Below are positions 8,293-16,794 of a stretch of 55,205 nt of DNA, one piece after another. Source of the stretch: Alphaproteobacteria bacterium (GTDB taxonomy: Bacteria > Pseudomonadota > Alphaproteobacteria > Thalassobaculales > Thalassobaculaceae); the NCBI GenBank assembly GCA_013203465.1, contig JABMNR010000032.1, positions 1 to 55,205 on the forward strand, in the 5' to 3' direction. Under the pieces are notes generated by a model, which was given only the letters and a program-made list of their open reading frames with translations, had not been told where the DNA came from and made no database searches. Numbering within the stretch: position 1 is the first letter of the stretch; every line of letters starts with the position of its first letter. Position numbers and translations under genes: made by a program.

Positions 8293-8610
8293 GCCGGTGC
8301 CGGGACGCTGATGACCTTCAGCCCCGACCCGCGCAAGAACCCGACCGCCGCGCCGCTGGTTAAGACGTTCCGCGACAACGGCATCGAGCCCGAGGGTTAC
8401 GTTCTGTACACCTACGCGGCGATTCAGGTGTTCGCCGAGGCGGCCAATGCCGCCAAGTCGACCAAGCTTCCGGACCTGTTGAAGGTGTTGCACTCGAAGA
8501 AGTTCGACACGGTGCTGGGGGAGTTGTCCTTCGACAAGAAGGGCGACGTCACCCTGCCAGGCTACGTGTGGTACATCTGGAAAGATGGAAAGTACGACTA
8601 CGTGAACTGA
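8293..8610 (+). pseudogene. C-terminal remnant of a LivJ/LivK-type branched-chain amino-acid-binding protein
   Basis: About 105 residues from AGAGTLMTFSPDPRKNP to KDGKYDYVN match the C-terminal quarter of leucine/isoleucine/valine-binding proteins, including EPEGYVLYTYAAIQVFAEAA, KKFDTVLGELSFDKKGDV and PGYVWYIWKDGKY. Family members are about 370-400 residues with a signal peptide. Here the first two-thirds are missing and the sequence upstream of 8293 has no such similarity. The frame can open at a TTG at 8251 but has no convincing ribosome site. The intact downstream terminator suggests this is the 3' end of an old gene whose front was removed when the neighbouring cluster arrived or was rearranged. 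Confidence 0.8.
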
Positions 8611-8627
8611 TCGCGCCCATTTGTGAC

Positions 8628-8657
8628 AACGGCCCGGCCGTCACCGGCCGGGCCGTT
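8628..8657 (+). terminator. Rho-independent terminator after the LivJ remnant
   Basis: A perfect 13-bp stem (8628-8640 pairing with 8645-8657) closes on the four-base loop TCAC and is followed by TCATTTT. It sits 18 bases after the LivJ-type stop codon. The 8658-8878 stretch to the next gene shows no other feature. Confidence 0.85.
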
Positions 8658-8878
8658 TCATTTTCGGTCTGGTGTCACGGCGATCGCCGATGGCGGATCG
8701 ATCGCGGGGAGACGATCCACCGCCAGCTCGGCAACCGTTTGCCCGTCCCTCAAGGCATTCTAAGCTACCCGCGGGTTATACGCCGACATGCGCTGTCCAG
8801 TGTCCGGGAGCAGTTCGGTGTTGTATTCGCGACAACCGTACTGTTTTTACCGGCAATGCCCCCCGACGAGGGATATTC

Positions 8879-9904
8879 ATGAGCCACGCGATCTCACGGG
8901 CGGTCCGACGGCAGGTGCTTGACGCTCCCGATCGCCCCGAGCGCTTGGCGATTGATGCCCGGTTGTTGTTTGCCGCTTTACCGCCACTCATGATCCGCCA
9001 GTTGACTCGTTGGCAACGGATCGTGGCGGGCGATCGGTTGGGGACGGAGGCTTGGCGCGACCATGTCGCCAGATTGGACCGCGGGCGCGTGGAGCGGACG
9101 GCTACTCTGGCCAAACCGCCTCGGACCGACGTGTTTCATGTAGGATCCCAACGGCTGCGTCTGGCGGTCGGACCGGCGCATGCCCAGCGGTTCATCAAGG
9201 AGAACGTGCAGGCACCAGGAGGTCACGAACCAGGGGTCGTCGCCTACCTGGAAACCCGGCTTCAGCCCGATGACCTGTTCGTCGATATCGGCGCCCATGC
9301 CGGCTACTTCAGTTGTTTCGCCGGTTGTCTGGGCGCGGTGGTTCTGGCGGTTGAATTGCAACCAAGCCTCGTGCCGGTGATCCGGGTCAACGCCGCCTTG
9401 AATGACCTTTGGTCCGTTCATGTGGTGAACGCCGCTGTCGCCGATACATCTGGCCTTACCCAGGTGTTCCGCCTCGATGCCGGTCCTGGCATGCAGGTTC
9501 ACGGTGATCTGGCCCGGGACAACCCCGCTATGTGGACGAGCGTGAACCAAGATCTGGTGCCGCGTATGACCCTGGATGGGTTGTTGACGGCGGCTGGGCC
9601 GAAGCCGGCGGTGATCAAGATCGACGTTGAAGGGGCTGAAGCCCGTGTTCTTAGAGGTGCCGCCGCACTCATCGCCCGGGGTGCCGGTGTGTTCGTGGTC
9701 GAGTTGCATGCTCATCTGCTGGCGGATTTCGGCGACCGGGTCGCTGATGTGCTCGACGCTTTTCCGTCCGAGAACTGGATGATTCGACGGGTCGATATCG
9801 ATCCGCCCGCGCCAATCACCCATGGGGAGGTGCTGGCCCTCGCCGAAGCCGACTCCCTCGGTGACGTGAACCCGACTCTGGCGTTCGAGCCAGTTGCAAG
9901 CTGA
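8879..9904 (+). CDS. FkbM family SAM-dependent methyltransferase
   Basis: A 341-residue protein whose C-terminal two-thirds carry FkbM methyltransferase landmarks. These are the SAM-binding DLFVDIGAHAGYFS (132-145), the acidic LAVELQPSLVPVIRVNAAL strand and helix, and VIKIDVEGAEARVLRGA (245-261), the family signature. FkbM enzymes O-methylate sugars, polyketides or glycans. The first 110 residues are not recognised. The start at 8879 has GAGGG six bases upstream; the open frame from 8672 encodes no plausible protein before it. The gene stands alone, convergent with the SDR-fold gene to the right (10-bp gap), so its substrate cannot be inferred from context. Confidence 0.85.
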   Translation: MSHAISRAVRRQVLDAPDRPERLAIDARLLFAALPPLMIRQLTRWQRIVAGDRLGTEAWRDHVARLDRGRVERTATLAKPPRTDVFHVGSQRLRLAVGPAHAQRFIKENVQAPGGHEPGVVAYLETRLQPDDLFVDIGAHAGYFSCFAGCLGAVVLAVELQPSLVPVIRVNAALNDLWSVHVVNAAVADTSGLTQVFRLDAGPGMQVHGDLARDNPAMWTSVNQDLVPRMTLDGLLTAAGPKPAVIKIDVEGAEARVLRGAAALIARGAGVFVVELHAHLLADFGDRVADVLDAFPSENWMIRRVDIDPPAPITHGEVLALAEADSLGDVNPTLAFEPVAS

Positions 9905-9914
9905 CTCGCCGCGT

Positions 9915-10607
9915 TCAGAACGTCTCCAGCCAGGGACGTAGCTCGATCTCCCAGGTCCAGGCGCTGCGGTGCTGGCGCAAGATGTGGAGGTAGGTTTCGG
10001 CGATGGCGTCGGGATCGAGGAAACCGTCCTGACCGCGTGGCCCCCGTGTATCGCCGGGCACCGCGATGCCGCCGTCGATCACGAAATGGGCGACATGGAT
10101 GCCCTTGGGCTGAAGCTCGCGGGCCAGCGACTGGCATAGGCCGCGCAGCGCGAACTTGCCCATGGCGAAGCTCGATGAGTTCGGGTAGCCCTTCACCCCA
10201 GCCGACGCGCCGGTGAACAACAGGGTTCCGCTCTTCTTCGGCAGCATACGCTTCACCGCTTCCTGGGCGACCAAGAAGCCGCCGTAACCGGTGATCAGCA
10301 CGGCATCGCGCACCTTCTCGCGGTCCAGCTCCTCGATAGGACCGCGAACCCGGGCCGAGGGGTTGAAGACCACGACGGTCGGCTCCCCTAGATCGGCGTC
10401 CACGGCTTGGAACAACTCGGTCACCGAGGCCGGATCCGAGGCGTCGCAGCTATAGGATTTGGCCCCGGTCTCGGACACAAGGTCGGCCAGCTTGTCCTTG
10501 TTGCGCGCGGCCAGCGCCACCTGCATGCCCTCCTTGGTGAACAGGCGCGCCAACGAGGCGCTGAGGCCGGCGCCGGCGCCGACGATAAGGGCGGTTTCCG
10601 TGCTCAT
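9915..10607 (-). CDS. SDR-fold protein with Phe in place of the catalytic Tyr
   Basis: 230 residues with the short-chain dehydrogenase Rossmann start ALIVGAGAGLSASLARLF (nucleotide binding, 6-23) and a typical order of strands. The active-site YxxxK motif reads FAMGK (F147-K151): the lysine is kept and the tyrosine hydroxyl is absent. The following ARELQPKGIHVAHFVIDGGI is characteristic of a poorly studied SDR subgroup that commonly has Phe there. Oxidoreductase activity is therefore uncertain. Its ATG overlaps the stop of the upstream ThDP-enzyme gene in an ATGA, so translation is coupled, and the two probably act in one pathway. Confidence 0.85.
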   Translation of the reverse strand: MSTETALIVGAGAGLSASLARLFTKEGMQVALAARNKDKLADLVSETGAKSYSCDASDPASVTELFQAVDADLGEPTVVVFNPSARVRGPIEELDREKVRDAVLITGYGGFLVAQEAVKRMLPKKSGTLLFTGASAGVKGYPNSSSFAMGKFALRGLCQSLARELQPKGIHVAHFVIDGGIAVPGDTRGPRGQDGFLDPDAIAETYLHILRQHRSAWTWEIELRPWLETF

Positions 10608-12262
10608 CGATCACTCCACTTCTTAATGGGCCGCATGCGGGTCGGGCGGATCACCGCCCAGGGGTCGGGGAATTCGCCGACGGGAACCTCGATCACGGTT
10701 GGGCGGCGGGCGGCGAACGACTCTCGGACGGCGGTGCGCAGTTGGTCGGGTGTCTCGGCGCGGCGGCCGTCGGCTCCAAAACTCTCGGCGAATTTGACGA
10801 AATCCGGGTTGGTGAAGGTCGAGGCCAGCACCCGGCCGTCGTGCAGTTCCTTCTGCATCCGCAGCACGTTGCCGTAGGCGCCGTCGGCGAACACCACCGC
10901 CACCACCGGTAGGCCATGATGCACCGCGGTGGCGATCTCGTTGGCGGTGAACATGAAGCCGCCGTCACCAGAGACCGACAGCACCGCCTTGTCCGGATGC
11001 GCGGCCTGCACGCCGAGCGCGGTCGCGTAGCCATAACCCAGGGTGCCCTGGTAGCCCGGAGTGATCATGGTGCGGGGTGCGTAGATCGGAAATCCGACCC
11101 GCGCGATGTAGCCGACCTGGGTGAACTCATCGACGAACAGACCGTCCTCGGGCAAGGCGTCGCGCAGGGCTTTCAGGAACCCCATTTGTGGCGACATCGC
11201 CTCCTCAAGGTGCGCCCAATGCTTGGCCTTGAGGGCGGTGTACTCGTCCGATCGGTCGGCGCGGGTCCGGTTGTGCCGGCCCAGGGCGGTGATCAGCGCT
11301 TCGGCGGAGCGCGCGGCGTCGGCGACGATGCCGACTTCGGGCTTGGAGATGCGCGGTATTTCGGTGGGGTCGATGTCGACATGAACCAGCCGCACCCCGT
11401 CGTCGATCCCCCACATCTGGCGTTCGGGCTGCATGCGGCAGCCGATGGCCAGGGCCGCGTCGCAGCGTATCCACTGCTCACTGCCGGGCATGATGGTGAA
11501 GCCCAGAGGCGTGCGTTCGTCGACGACACCACGTCCGTTTTGATACGACACCACCGGCGCTTGCAGCATCTGGGCAAGCTCGCGGATCGACTCCGCCGCG
11601 TCGTACGCGCCACCGCCCACGAAGATCATCGGATTCTCGGCGTTGCCCAGGATCTTGGCCGCCGCGTCGATCTGCTCGGGATCGGGCTCCACCGGACTGT
11701 AGACCTCGGGCACCTGGGGGTCACCGACCATGGCGCGCTCGGCCAGCACGTCCATTGGTACCTCGATGGCGGCGGGGCGTGGCCGTCCGGTGTGCAATTG
11801 GCGGAAGGCGTCCGCCATGATGCCCGGTACATGGCTCGGATGGTCGATGTGGGCGGCGAACTTGGTCAGCCGTTCGAGGATGCCGAGCTGATCGGGGATC
11901 TCGTGCAGCATGCCGTAGCCCCGGCCGATGGCGTCGGATGGGATCTGGCCGGTGAGCGCCAGCACCTTGGCGCCGCAGCCATAGGCGGTCGACAGTGCCC
12001 CGGTGGTGTTGAGGATTCCGGGGCCGGGCACCACGGCGTAGGCGCCAACCTTTCCGGTCGACTGCGCCCAGCCGAACGCCATGTAGGCGGTGCCCTGCTC
12101 GTGCCGGGCGTTCAGCACCCGTATGGCGTTGGAATGGTCATGCAAGGCGTTGAACAGGTGGTCCAACTGCACACCCGGCAAGCCAAACACGGTGTCGATG
12201 CCGTGAGCGATGAGTGAGCGAACCATGGCGTCGCCGCCGGTCATGCGGGTGGTGGCGGTCAT
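10604..12262 (-). CDS. Thiamine-diphosphate-dependent enzyme (acetolactate synthase/benzoylformate decarboxylase fold)
   Basis: 552 residues with the three domains of the ThDP decarboxylase/synthase family. The Pyr domain carries the catalytic glutamate in NARHEQGTAYMAFG (E55), the central domain follows PMIFVGGGAYDA, and the PP domain has GDGGFMFTANEIATAV and VVFADGAYGN. The usual NN metal-site pair is AD here, which could still bind magnesium. The start at 12262 has GGAGAAA about six bases upstream; the longer frame to 12298 lacks such a site. It may cleave or form a carbon-carbon bond on a 2-keto or 2-hydroxyacyl substrate; the substrate is not readable. The SDR-fold gene is translationally coupled downstream and a CoxL-type gene lies 90 bp upstream. 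Confidence 0.85.
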   Translation of the reverse strand: MTATTRMTGGDAMVRSLIAHGIDTVFGLPGVQLDHLFNALHDHSNAIRVLNARHEQGTAYMAFGWAQSTGKVGAYAVVPGPGILNTTGALSTAYGCGAKVLALTGQIPSDAIGRGYGMLHEIPDQLGILERLTKFAAHIDHPSHVPGIMADAFRQLHTGRPRPAAIEVPMDVLAERAMVGDPQVPEVYSPVEPDPEQIDAAAKILGNAENPMIFVGGGAYDAAESIRELAQMLQAPVVSYQNGRGVVDERTPLGFTIMPGSEQWIRCDAALAIGCRMQPERQMWGIDDGVRLVHVDIDPTEIPRISKPEVGIVADAARSAEALITALGRHNRTRADRSDEYTALKAKHWAHLEEAMSPQMGFLKALRDALPEDGLFVDEFTQVGYIARVGFPIYAPRTMITPGYQGTLGYGYATALGVQAAHPDKAVLSVSGDGGFMFTANEIATAVHHGLPVVAVVFADGAYGNVLRMQKELHDGRVLASTFTNPDFVKFAESFGADGRRAETPDQLRTAVRESFAARRPTVIEVPVGEFPDPWAVIRPTRMRPIKKWSDR

Positions 12263-12352
12263 CTCGTGTTTCTCCAGTTCAGCGTGATGCTCACCCAACG
12301 GGCCGGGTCGGGCAAGCCGCCGATGCGCACGAGTGTTTTTACCGGCTCGGTT

Positions 12353-14683
12353 CTAATGCGTGTCTTGAACCGCTCGCCAGACTGTCTCCGGTGTTAGCGG
12401 GATGTCCAGATGCTCGACGCCGAGGGGGCGAAGCGCATCCAATACGGCGTTCTGGATCGCGCCCGGCGCGCCGATCGACGAGACTTCGCCCACACCTTTG
12501 GCGCCGATCAGGCTGTTCGGGCTGGCGGTGGGCGCCCAGGCGAGATCGAAGCTCGGCATGTCGTCGGCCCGGGGCAGGGCATAGTCCATCAGCGAGCCGG
12601 AAACCGGCTGCCCGCTGTCCGGGTCGTAGCGCATGACCTCCATCAGCACTTCGCCGACCGCCTGGCCGATGCCGCCATGAAGCTGGCCGCGCGCGGTCGG
12701 CTCGTTGATCACCCGGCCGAGGTCGTCGACGCCGGTGAACCGGTCGATGCGCACGGCACCCGTCTCCGGATCAACCTCGACCTCCACGGCGTAGGCGCCG
12801 TTCGGGAAGGTCGTGTGCAGCCCCGCGAAATCGAGTTGGGCGACGCAGCCGGCGCCCAATTCACCATCGCGCTGCTCCGGTGGTAGACGCTCCCATTCCG
12901 CCGCCACGTCACCGAGGGCGATCACCCGATCGGTACCAACGATGCGGAACTCACCCCGGCCGTATTCCACGTCTTGGGTCGCCGCCTCCAAGACGTGGCC
13001 AGCCACCGCCTTGGCTTGGTCGACCATCTGGAGAGCGGTGCGATGCACCGTGTTGGCGGCGATTGGCATCAGGTTGGAGCCGCCGGTGCCACCGCCGACC
13101 TCCAGCTTGTCGCTGTCCCCTTGTTCGACACGGACGCGTTCGACCGGGATTTCCAGGGCTTCAGCGGCGACCATGGCCAACGCGGTGCGGTGGCCCTGGC
13201 CGGAATCCTGAGTGCCGGTGCGCACCAGCACCGTGCCGTCGGGCATGGCCCGCACCTCGGAGCGTTCAGCGACCGAGCCGCCGGTGGCGTGCAGATGCAG
13301 GCCAAGGCCGAACCCGCGCTTCAGCCCTCGCGCCTCGCTTGCCCGCTGGCGGCCTGGGAGCCGCGCCCAGTCCGAGGCGTCGAGAATGCGTGCCAGGACA
13401 TCGGGGAAGTCACCACCGTCGTAGGTTTCGCCCATCGGCGTGTCGTAGGGCAGATCGGATGGTGTGACGAGGTTACGGCGGCGCAGCTCGATACGGTCGA
13501 TGCCGAGTCGCTCAGCCGCGACGTCGATCAGCCGTTCCAAAGTGCCGACGCTCTCGGGCTTGCCGGCGCCACGATAGGCGTCGGTCGGCGTGGCGTTAGT
13601 GAAAATTCCCCGCACCCGATAGGTCATCGCGGGGATTTTGTAGACATGGCCAAACACGCGGACGGCGCCGGTGGTCACGATGGTCTGGCTGACCGCGTTC
13701 CAGAATGCGCCGATATCGGCCAGGGCGTCGATCTTGAAGCCGAGGAACCGGCCGTCGGTGTCCAACGCCAAAGCGGCGCGGTCGACCCGTCCGCGTCCCA
13801 TGGCGTCGGCCACGAAGCTCTCGGTCCGGCTCGCCGACCAGGCGACCGGCCGTCCCGTGCGCCGGGCCGCCACGAGGGCGAGAATCTGCTCCGGATAGGG
13901 CCAGATCTTGACGGCGAAGCTGCCACCCACGTCTTCGGTGATGACACGAATCCGATCGGGCTCGACTCCGAGATAGTCGGCCATCGCGGCCTTCAGCGAC
14001 ATCACGCCCTGGCTCGGCGTGGTGAGCGTGTAGCGCCCGGTCTCCTGGTCGTAGATACCGATCACGGCGCGGGTTTCGACCGGGGCGATGGCCAGGCGCG
14101 GATGCTTGACGGTTAGCTCGACCACATGCGCCGCCGTGGCGAAGGCGGCATCGGTCTCCTCGGGGTTGCCTTTCAGCCAGTCGAGGCCGCGGTTGCCGGG
14201 CGCTTCATCCCACAGCCGCGGCGCGCCGGGTTCGGCGGCGGCGACCACGTCGGTGACGGCGGGTTTTTCCTCGATGTCCAGGATGATGGCTTCCAGCGCG
14301 TCGTCGGCGAGCGCTTCGGTATCGGCGACGATGGCGGCGACCGGTTGGCCGACGAATTTGACGTGGGCTTCAGCGAGCACCGGTCGAGGTGGCTCGATCG
14401 CCGGCGTACCGTCGCGATTGGCCACGCGGCTGCGGGGTGTCATCGGGCCGATGCCATCGTCGCGCAGATCGTCGGCTGTCAGCACTAGGCGCACACCGGG
14501 CATCGAGCGGGCTTCGGTTGTGTCCAACGCGGTAACGGTGCCGTGGGCAATGGGCGACCGGAGGACGCGCATCACCAGCGCGTTGGCTGGACGCACGTCA
14601 TCGACATAGCGGCCACCGCCGGTCAGCAATCGGTCGTCTTCGAAACGGTACATTTGGGAAATCGAGGCTGTCGCAGGGGCCAC
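12353..14683 (-). CDS. Xanthine dehydrogenase/CoxL-family molybdopterin-binding subunit, copy 1
   Basis: A 776-residue large subunit of the molybdenum hydroxylase family. It has the N-terminal LLTGGGRYVDDV segment, a DVGGSFAVK pterin-contact region, AYRGAGKPE, TQDSGQGHRTA, and the catalytic glutamate in GAKGVGE (E733). Such subunits hydroxylate aldehydes, purines or aromatic heterocycles, and normally partner with an FAD subunit and a 2Fe-2S subunit. Neither is encoded nearby, nor is the partner needed for a single-chain enzyme. The start is ambiguous: GTG at 14683 or ATG at 14653, neither with a clear ribosome site. It heads the leftward group with the ThDP and SDR-fold genes. A 7-bp inverted repeat lies upstream. 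Confidence 0.88.
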   Translation of the reverse strand: MAPATASISQMYRFEDDRLLTGGGRYVDDVRPANALVMRVLRSPIAHGTVTALDTTEARSMPGVRLVLTADDLRDDGIGPMTPRSRVANRDGTPAIEPPRPVLAEAHVKFVGQPVAAIVADTEALADDALEAIILDIEEKPAVTDVVAAAEPGAPRLWDEAPGNRGLDWLKGNPEETDAAFATAAHVVELTVKHPRLAIAPVETRAVIGIYDQETGRYTLTTPSQGVMSLKAAMADYLGVEPDRIRVITEDVGGSFAVKIWPYPEQILALVAARRTGRPVAWSASRTESFVADAMGRGRVDRAALALDTDGRFLGFKIDALADIGAFWNAVSQTIVTTGAVRVFGHVYKIPAMTYRVRGIFTNATPTDAYRGAGKPESVGTLERLIDVAAERLGIDRIELRRRNLVTPSDLPYDTPMGETYDGGDFPDVLARILDASDWARLPGRQRASEARGLKRGFGLGLHLHATGGSVAERSEVRAMPDGTVLVRTGTQDSGQGHRTALAMVAAEALEIPVERVRVEQGDSDKLEVGGGTGGSNLMPIAANTVHRTALQMVDQAKAVAGHVLEAATQDVEYGRGEFRIVGTDRVIALGDVAAEWERLPPEQRDGELGAGCVAQLDFAGLHTTFPNGAYAVEVEVDPETGAVRIDRFTGVDDLGRVINEPTARGQLHGGIGQAVGEVLMEVMRYDPDSGQPVSGSLMDYALPRADDMPSFDLAWAPTASPNSLIGAKGVGEVSSIGAPGAIQNAVLDALRPLGVEHLDIPLTPETVWRAVQDTH

Positions 14684-14735
14684 ACAGTGACACGGCGGCG
14701 GTCAGCTTTTCTAGCCCGTTCCGAGGTATATTTAG

Positions 14736-14753
14736 GGTATTTTAACAAATACC
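14736..14753. promoter_or_regulatory. Inverted repeat, possible operator between divergent genes
   Basis: GGTATTT (14736-14742) and AAATACC (14747-14753) are perfect inverted arms separated by four bases, in an AT-rich gap between the CoxL-type gene and the rightward gene at 14791. The size suits a dimeric repressor, but there is no homologous site to support a family call. Confidence 0.35.
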
Positions 14754-14790
14754 GGTTATCTTAATTTCTCTCTTTCCTTGGATTCCGCCG

Positions 14791-15492
14791 ATGTCGAGCA
14801 ATCTCCCCGACACCTTGAAGACCAAATACGACAATGCCAAAAAAGCCGCCGATCGGCTTGTCCGGTATCGGCTTTACGTCAAGTTGATCAGCCTTGGTTA
14901 CAAGAAGCTCGAGGAGATCAAAAAGACCGAACGCGCGGCCGAGAAGGCGGTGGCGCGGCTTAGCACCGATCATGATTTCTTCCTGCGCCATCAGGACAAA
15001 GTGAACGCCCTGTTCCGGGCGATGCGCGAAACCTATTCGAATCCGACGAAGACGCTGCGTGCCTTGGACGATCTGTGCCGACACTATCCGGCGCAGTATG
15101 TCTTCGAAGTCTGTCAGTTGGGCAGCTATCGCTTGGGGTCGCCCATGGGTTGGGCGGTGCTCGGCTTCCGCTCGATATCGCGCAACGATGCCGACGGCAA
15201 CTACGTCGAGGCAATCCTGCCGATGCTGGCCCAGATGTTGAGGGATCATCGGGATTATCTCGACCTACGGCAAAGCGATATCGCGGCCCGCTTCGAGGAT
15301 ACCGCGGCGGACGTGGCCGCGATCCGACGTGAGAAGGCGGCGATCGAAGGCGGCCTGCCGACATGGACCCAGGAGATGACGTCCTGCGCCGCCGATATGA
15401 GCAAGGACGACGTGGTGCAGCTATCGCCGGAAGAGGCCGAAGTGCGCCGCCGGCTGGTCGAAAGCGCCAGCTCGGTAGTCACGCCCGTTTAG
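14791..15492 (+). CDS. Hypothetical protein, helical and partly coiled-coil
   Basis: A 233-residue protein I do not recognise. It is soluble, with no signal peptide or membrane helix. Residues 10-55 (KYDNAKKAADRL to KKTERAAEKAV) are rich in Lys, Glu and Ala and should form a long helix or coiled coil. A mixed central region (95-135, with CQLGSYRLGSPMGWAVLGF) follows, and residues 160-230 are again charged helices. Codon use looks like its neighbours. It is divergent from the CoxL-type gene and stands 99 bp before nhaA on the same strand, but no operon link is evident. The ATG at 14791 lacks a strong ribosome site. I assign no function. Confidence 0.65.
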   Translation: MSSNLPDTLKTKYDNAKKAADRLVRYRLYVKLISLGYKKLEEIKKTERAAEKAVARLSTDHDFFLRHQDKVNALFRAMRETYSNPTKTLRALDDLCRHYPAQYVFEVCQLGSYRLGSPMGWAVLGFRSISRNDADGNYVEAILPMLAQMLRDHRDYLDLRQSDIAARFEDTAADVAAIRREKAAIEGGLPTWTQEMTSCAADMSKDDVVQLSPEEAEVRRRLVESASSVVTPV

Positions 15493-15591
15493 TTTATTTG
15501 TTTTTACGCGATTTTATAGGAATGTGCCTTGACTTGATTTTGCCGACACCCACATCTCCGCGTCAACGCAAGTCATGCCGGGGGCGGAGTT

Positions 15592-16794
15592 ATGACGTCG
15601 ATGAGCGGAATTAACCGTCTGATGATGCTGTTGAAGCACGAGGCGGTGCCCGGCGTTCTGCTCGTTCTGGCCGCGGTGGTGGCGCTGGTGGCCGAGAATT
15701 CGCTTCTTGCCGCCCTCTATGACCGGCTGCTCAGTACGCCGGTCTCGGTCACCGTGGGCGATGTCGGGTTGGCCAAGCCGCTGCTGCTGTGGATCAACGA
15801 CGGCTTGATGGCCGTGTTCTTCTTTCTGGTCGGGTTGGAGATCAAACGCGAGGTGCGCCGGGGCGCCTTGTCCACCTTGCGCGCGGCGTCATTGCCCGCC
15901 ATTGCGGCGGTGGGCGGTATGGTCGTGCCGGCGGCGATTTACGCGGTGATCAATCTGGACGAGCCCGAGAATCTCGCGGGCTGGGCGATTCCGGCCGCGA
16001 CTGATATCGCCTTTGCCTTGGCGGCCTTGGCGTTGCTCGGCAGCCGCATACCGGTGGCGCTGAAGATCTTCCTCCTGGCGCTCGCGATACTTGATGATCT
16101 CGGGGCCATCATTGTGATCGCGCTGTTCTACACCGCCGATCTGTCGGTGAGCGGCTTGGGTGTGGCGGCGGTCGGCCTGGTTTTGCTGACCATCATGAAC
16201 CGCGTGGGTGTGTTGCGGATCGCGCCGTATCTCTTGATCGGTTTGGTCATCTGGGTCGCGGTTTTGGAGTCCGGGGTGCACGCGACCCTCGCGGGAGTCG
16301 CGATCGCCTTCATGATTCCGCTCGAGTCGGGCGATAAACCGTCACCACTGCTCCGGCTCGAGCATGCTCTGCACCCGTGGGTCGCGTTTTTCATCCTGCC
16401 GGTGTTCGCCTTCGCCAACGCCGGGGTGTCGCTGTCGGGGATCAGCGTGACCGACCTCGCCGCGTCGCTGCCGTTGGGGATCGCCGCCGGGCTGGTGGTC
16501 GGCAAGCCGGTCGGTGTGCTGGCCTTCGTCTGGGTCGCGGTGCGCTTGGGCTGGACGGCGTTGCCCGAGCGGGTGAGCTGGCCGCAGATCTACGGGGTGG
16601 CGCAGCTCGCGGGGATTGGGTTCACCATGAGCTTGTTCATCGGCACCCTGGCGTTCAGCGGCATCGAACAGCAAGCGGCGGTGCGGCTCGGCGTGCTTGG
16701 CGGGTCGATCGTGTCGATTGCGCTCGGCATGGCCGCGCTGGCATGGTTTACACGGCCAGAGCATTCGGTTGGACCGGCACCGATGAAGGTTTAG
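15592..16794 (+). CDS. nhaA: Na+/H+ antiporter NhaA
   Basis: 400 residues with the complete NhaA pattern: LKHEAVPGVLLVLAAVVAL at the first helix, LLLWINDGLMAVFFFLVGLEIKRE, IPAATDIAFALAALALLGSRIP, and the ion-binding aspartate pair in LAILDDLGAI (D168, D169, equivalent to the E. coli D163/D164 pair). The C-terminal half has LAGIGFTMSLFIGTLAF. NhaA expels sodium in exchange for protons across the inner membrane and is pH-activated. The ATG at 15592 has GGCGGAG just upstream. Its TAG stop interlocks with the TAA of the convergent AtuA-associated gene in TTAG at 16791-16794. Confidence 0.95.
   Translation: MTSMSGINRLMMLLKHEAVPGVLLVLAAVVALVAENSLLAALYDRLLSTPVSVTVGDVGLAKPLLLWINDGLMAVFFFLVGLEIKREVRRGALSTLRAASLPAIAAVGGMVVPAAIYAVINLDEPENLAGWAIPAATDIAFALAALALLGSRIPVALKIFLLALAILDDLGAIIVIALFYTADLSVSGLGVAAVGLVLLTIMNRVGVLRIAPYLLIGLVIWVAVLESGVHATLAGVAIAFMIPLESGDKPSPLLRLEHALHPWVAFFILPVFAFANAGVSLSGISVTDLAASLPLGIAAGLVVGKPVGVLAFVWVAVRLGWTALPERVSWPQIYGVAQLAGIGFTMSLFIGTLAFSGIEQQAAVRLGVLGGSIVSIALGMAALAWFTRPEHSVGPAPMKV

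Noticed and set aside
8672-8878. N-terminal extension of the FkbM methyltransferase
   Set aside because: The 69 residues are proline/arginine-rich with no homology, and GAGGG sits before the ATG at 8879.
10916-12217. 433-residue rightward open frame opposite the ThDP-enzyme gene
   Set aside because: It is antisense to a clearly conserved gene and has typical high-GC shadow composition.
12974-14116. 380-residue rightward open frame opposite the CoxL-type gene
   Set aside because: Shadow of the molybdopterin subunit on the other strand; no ribosome site or domain.
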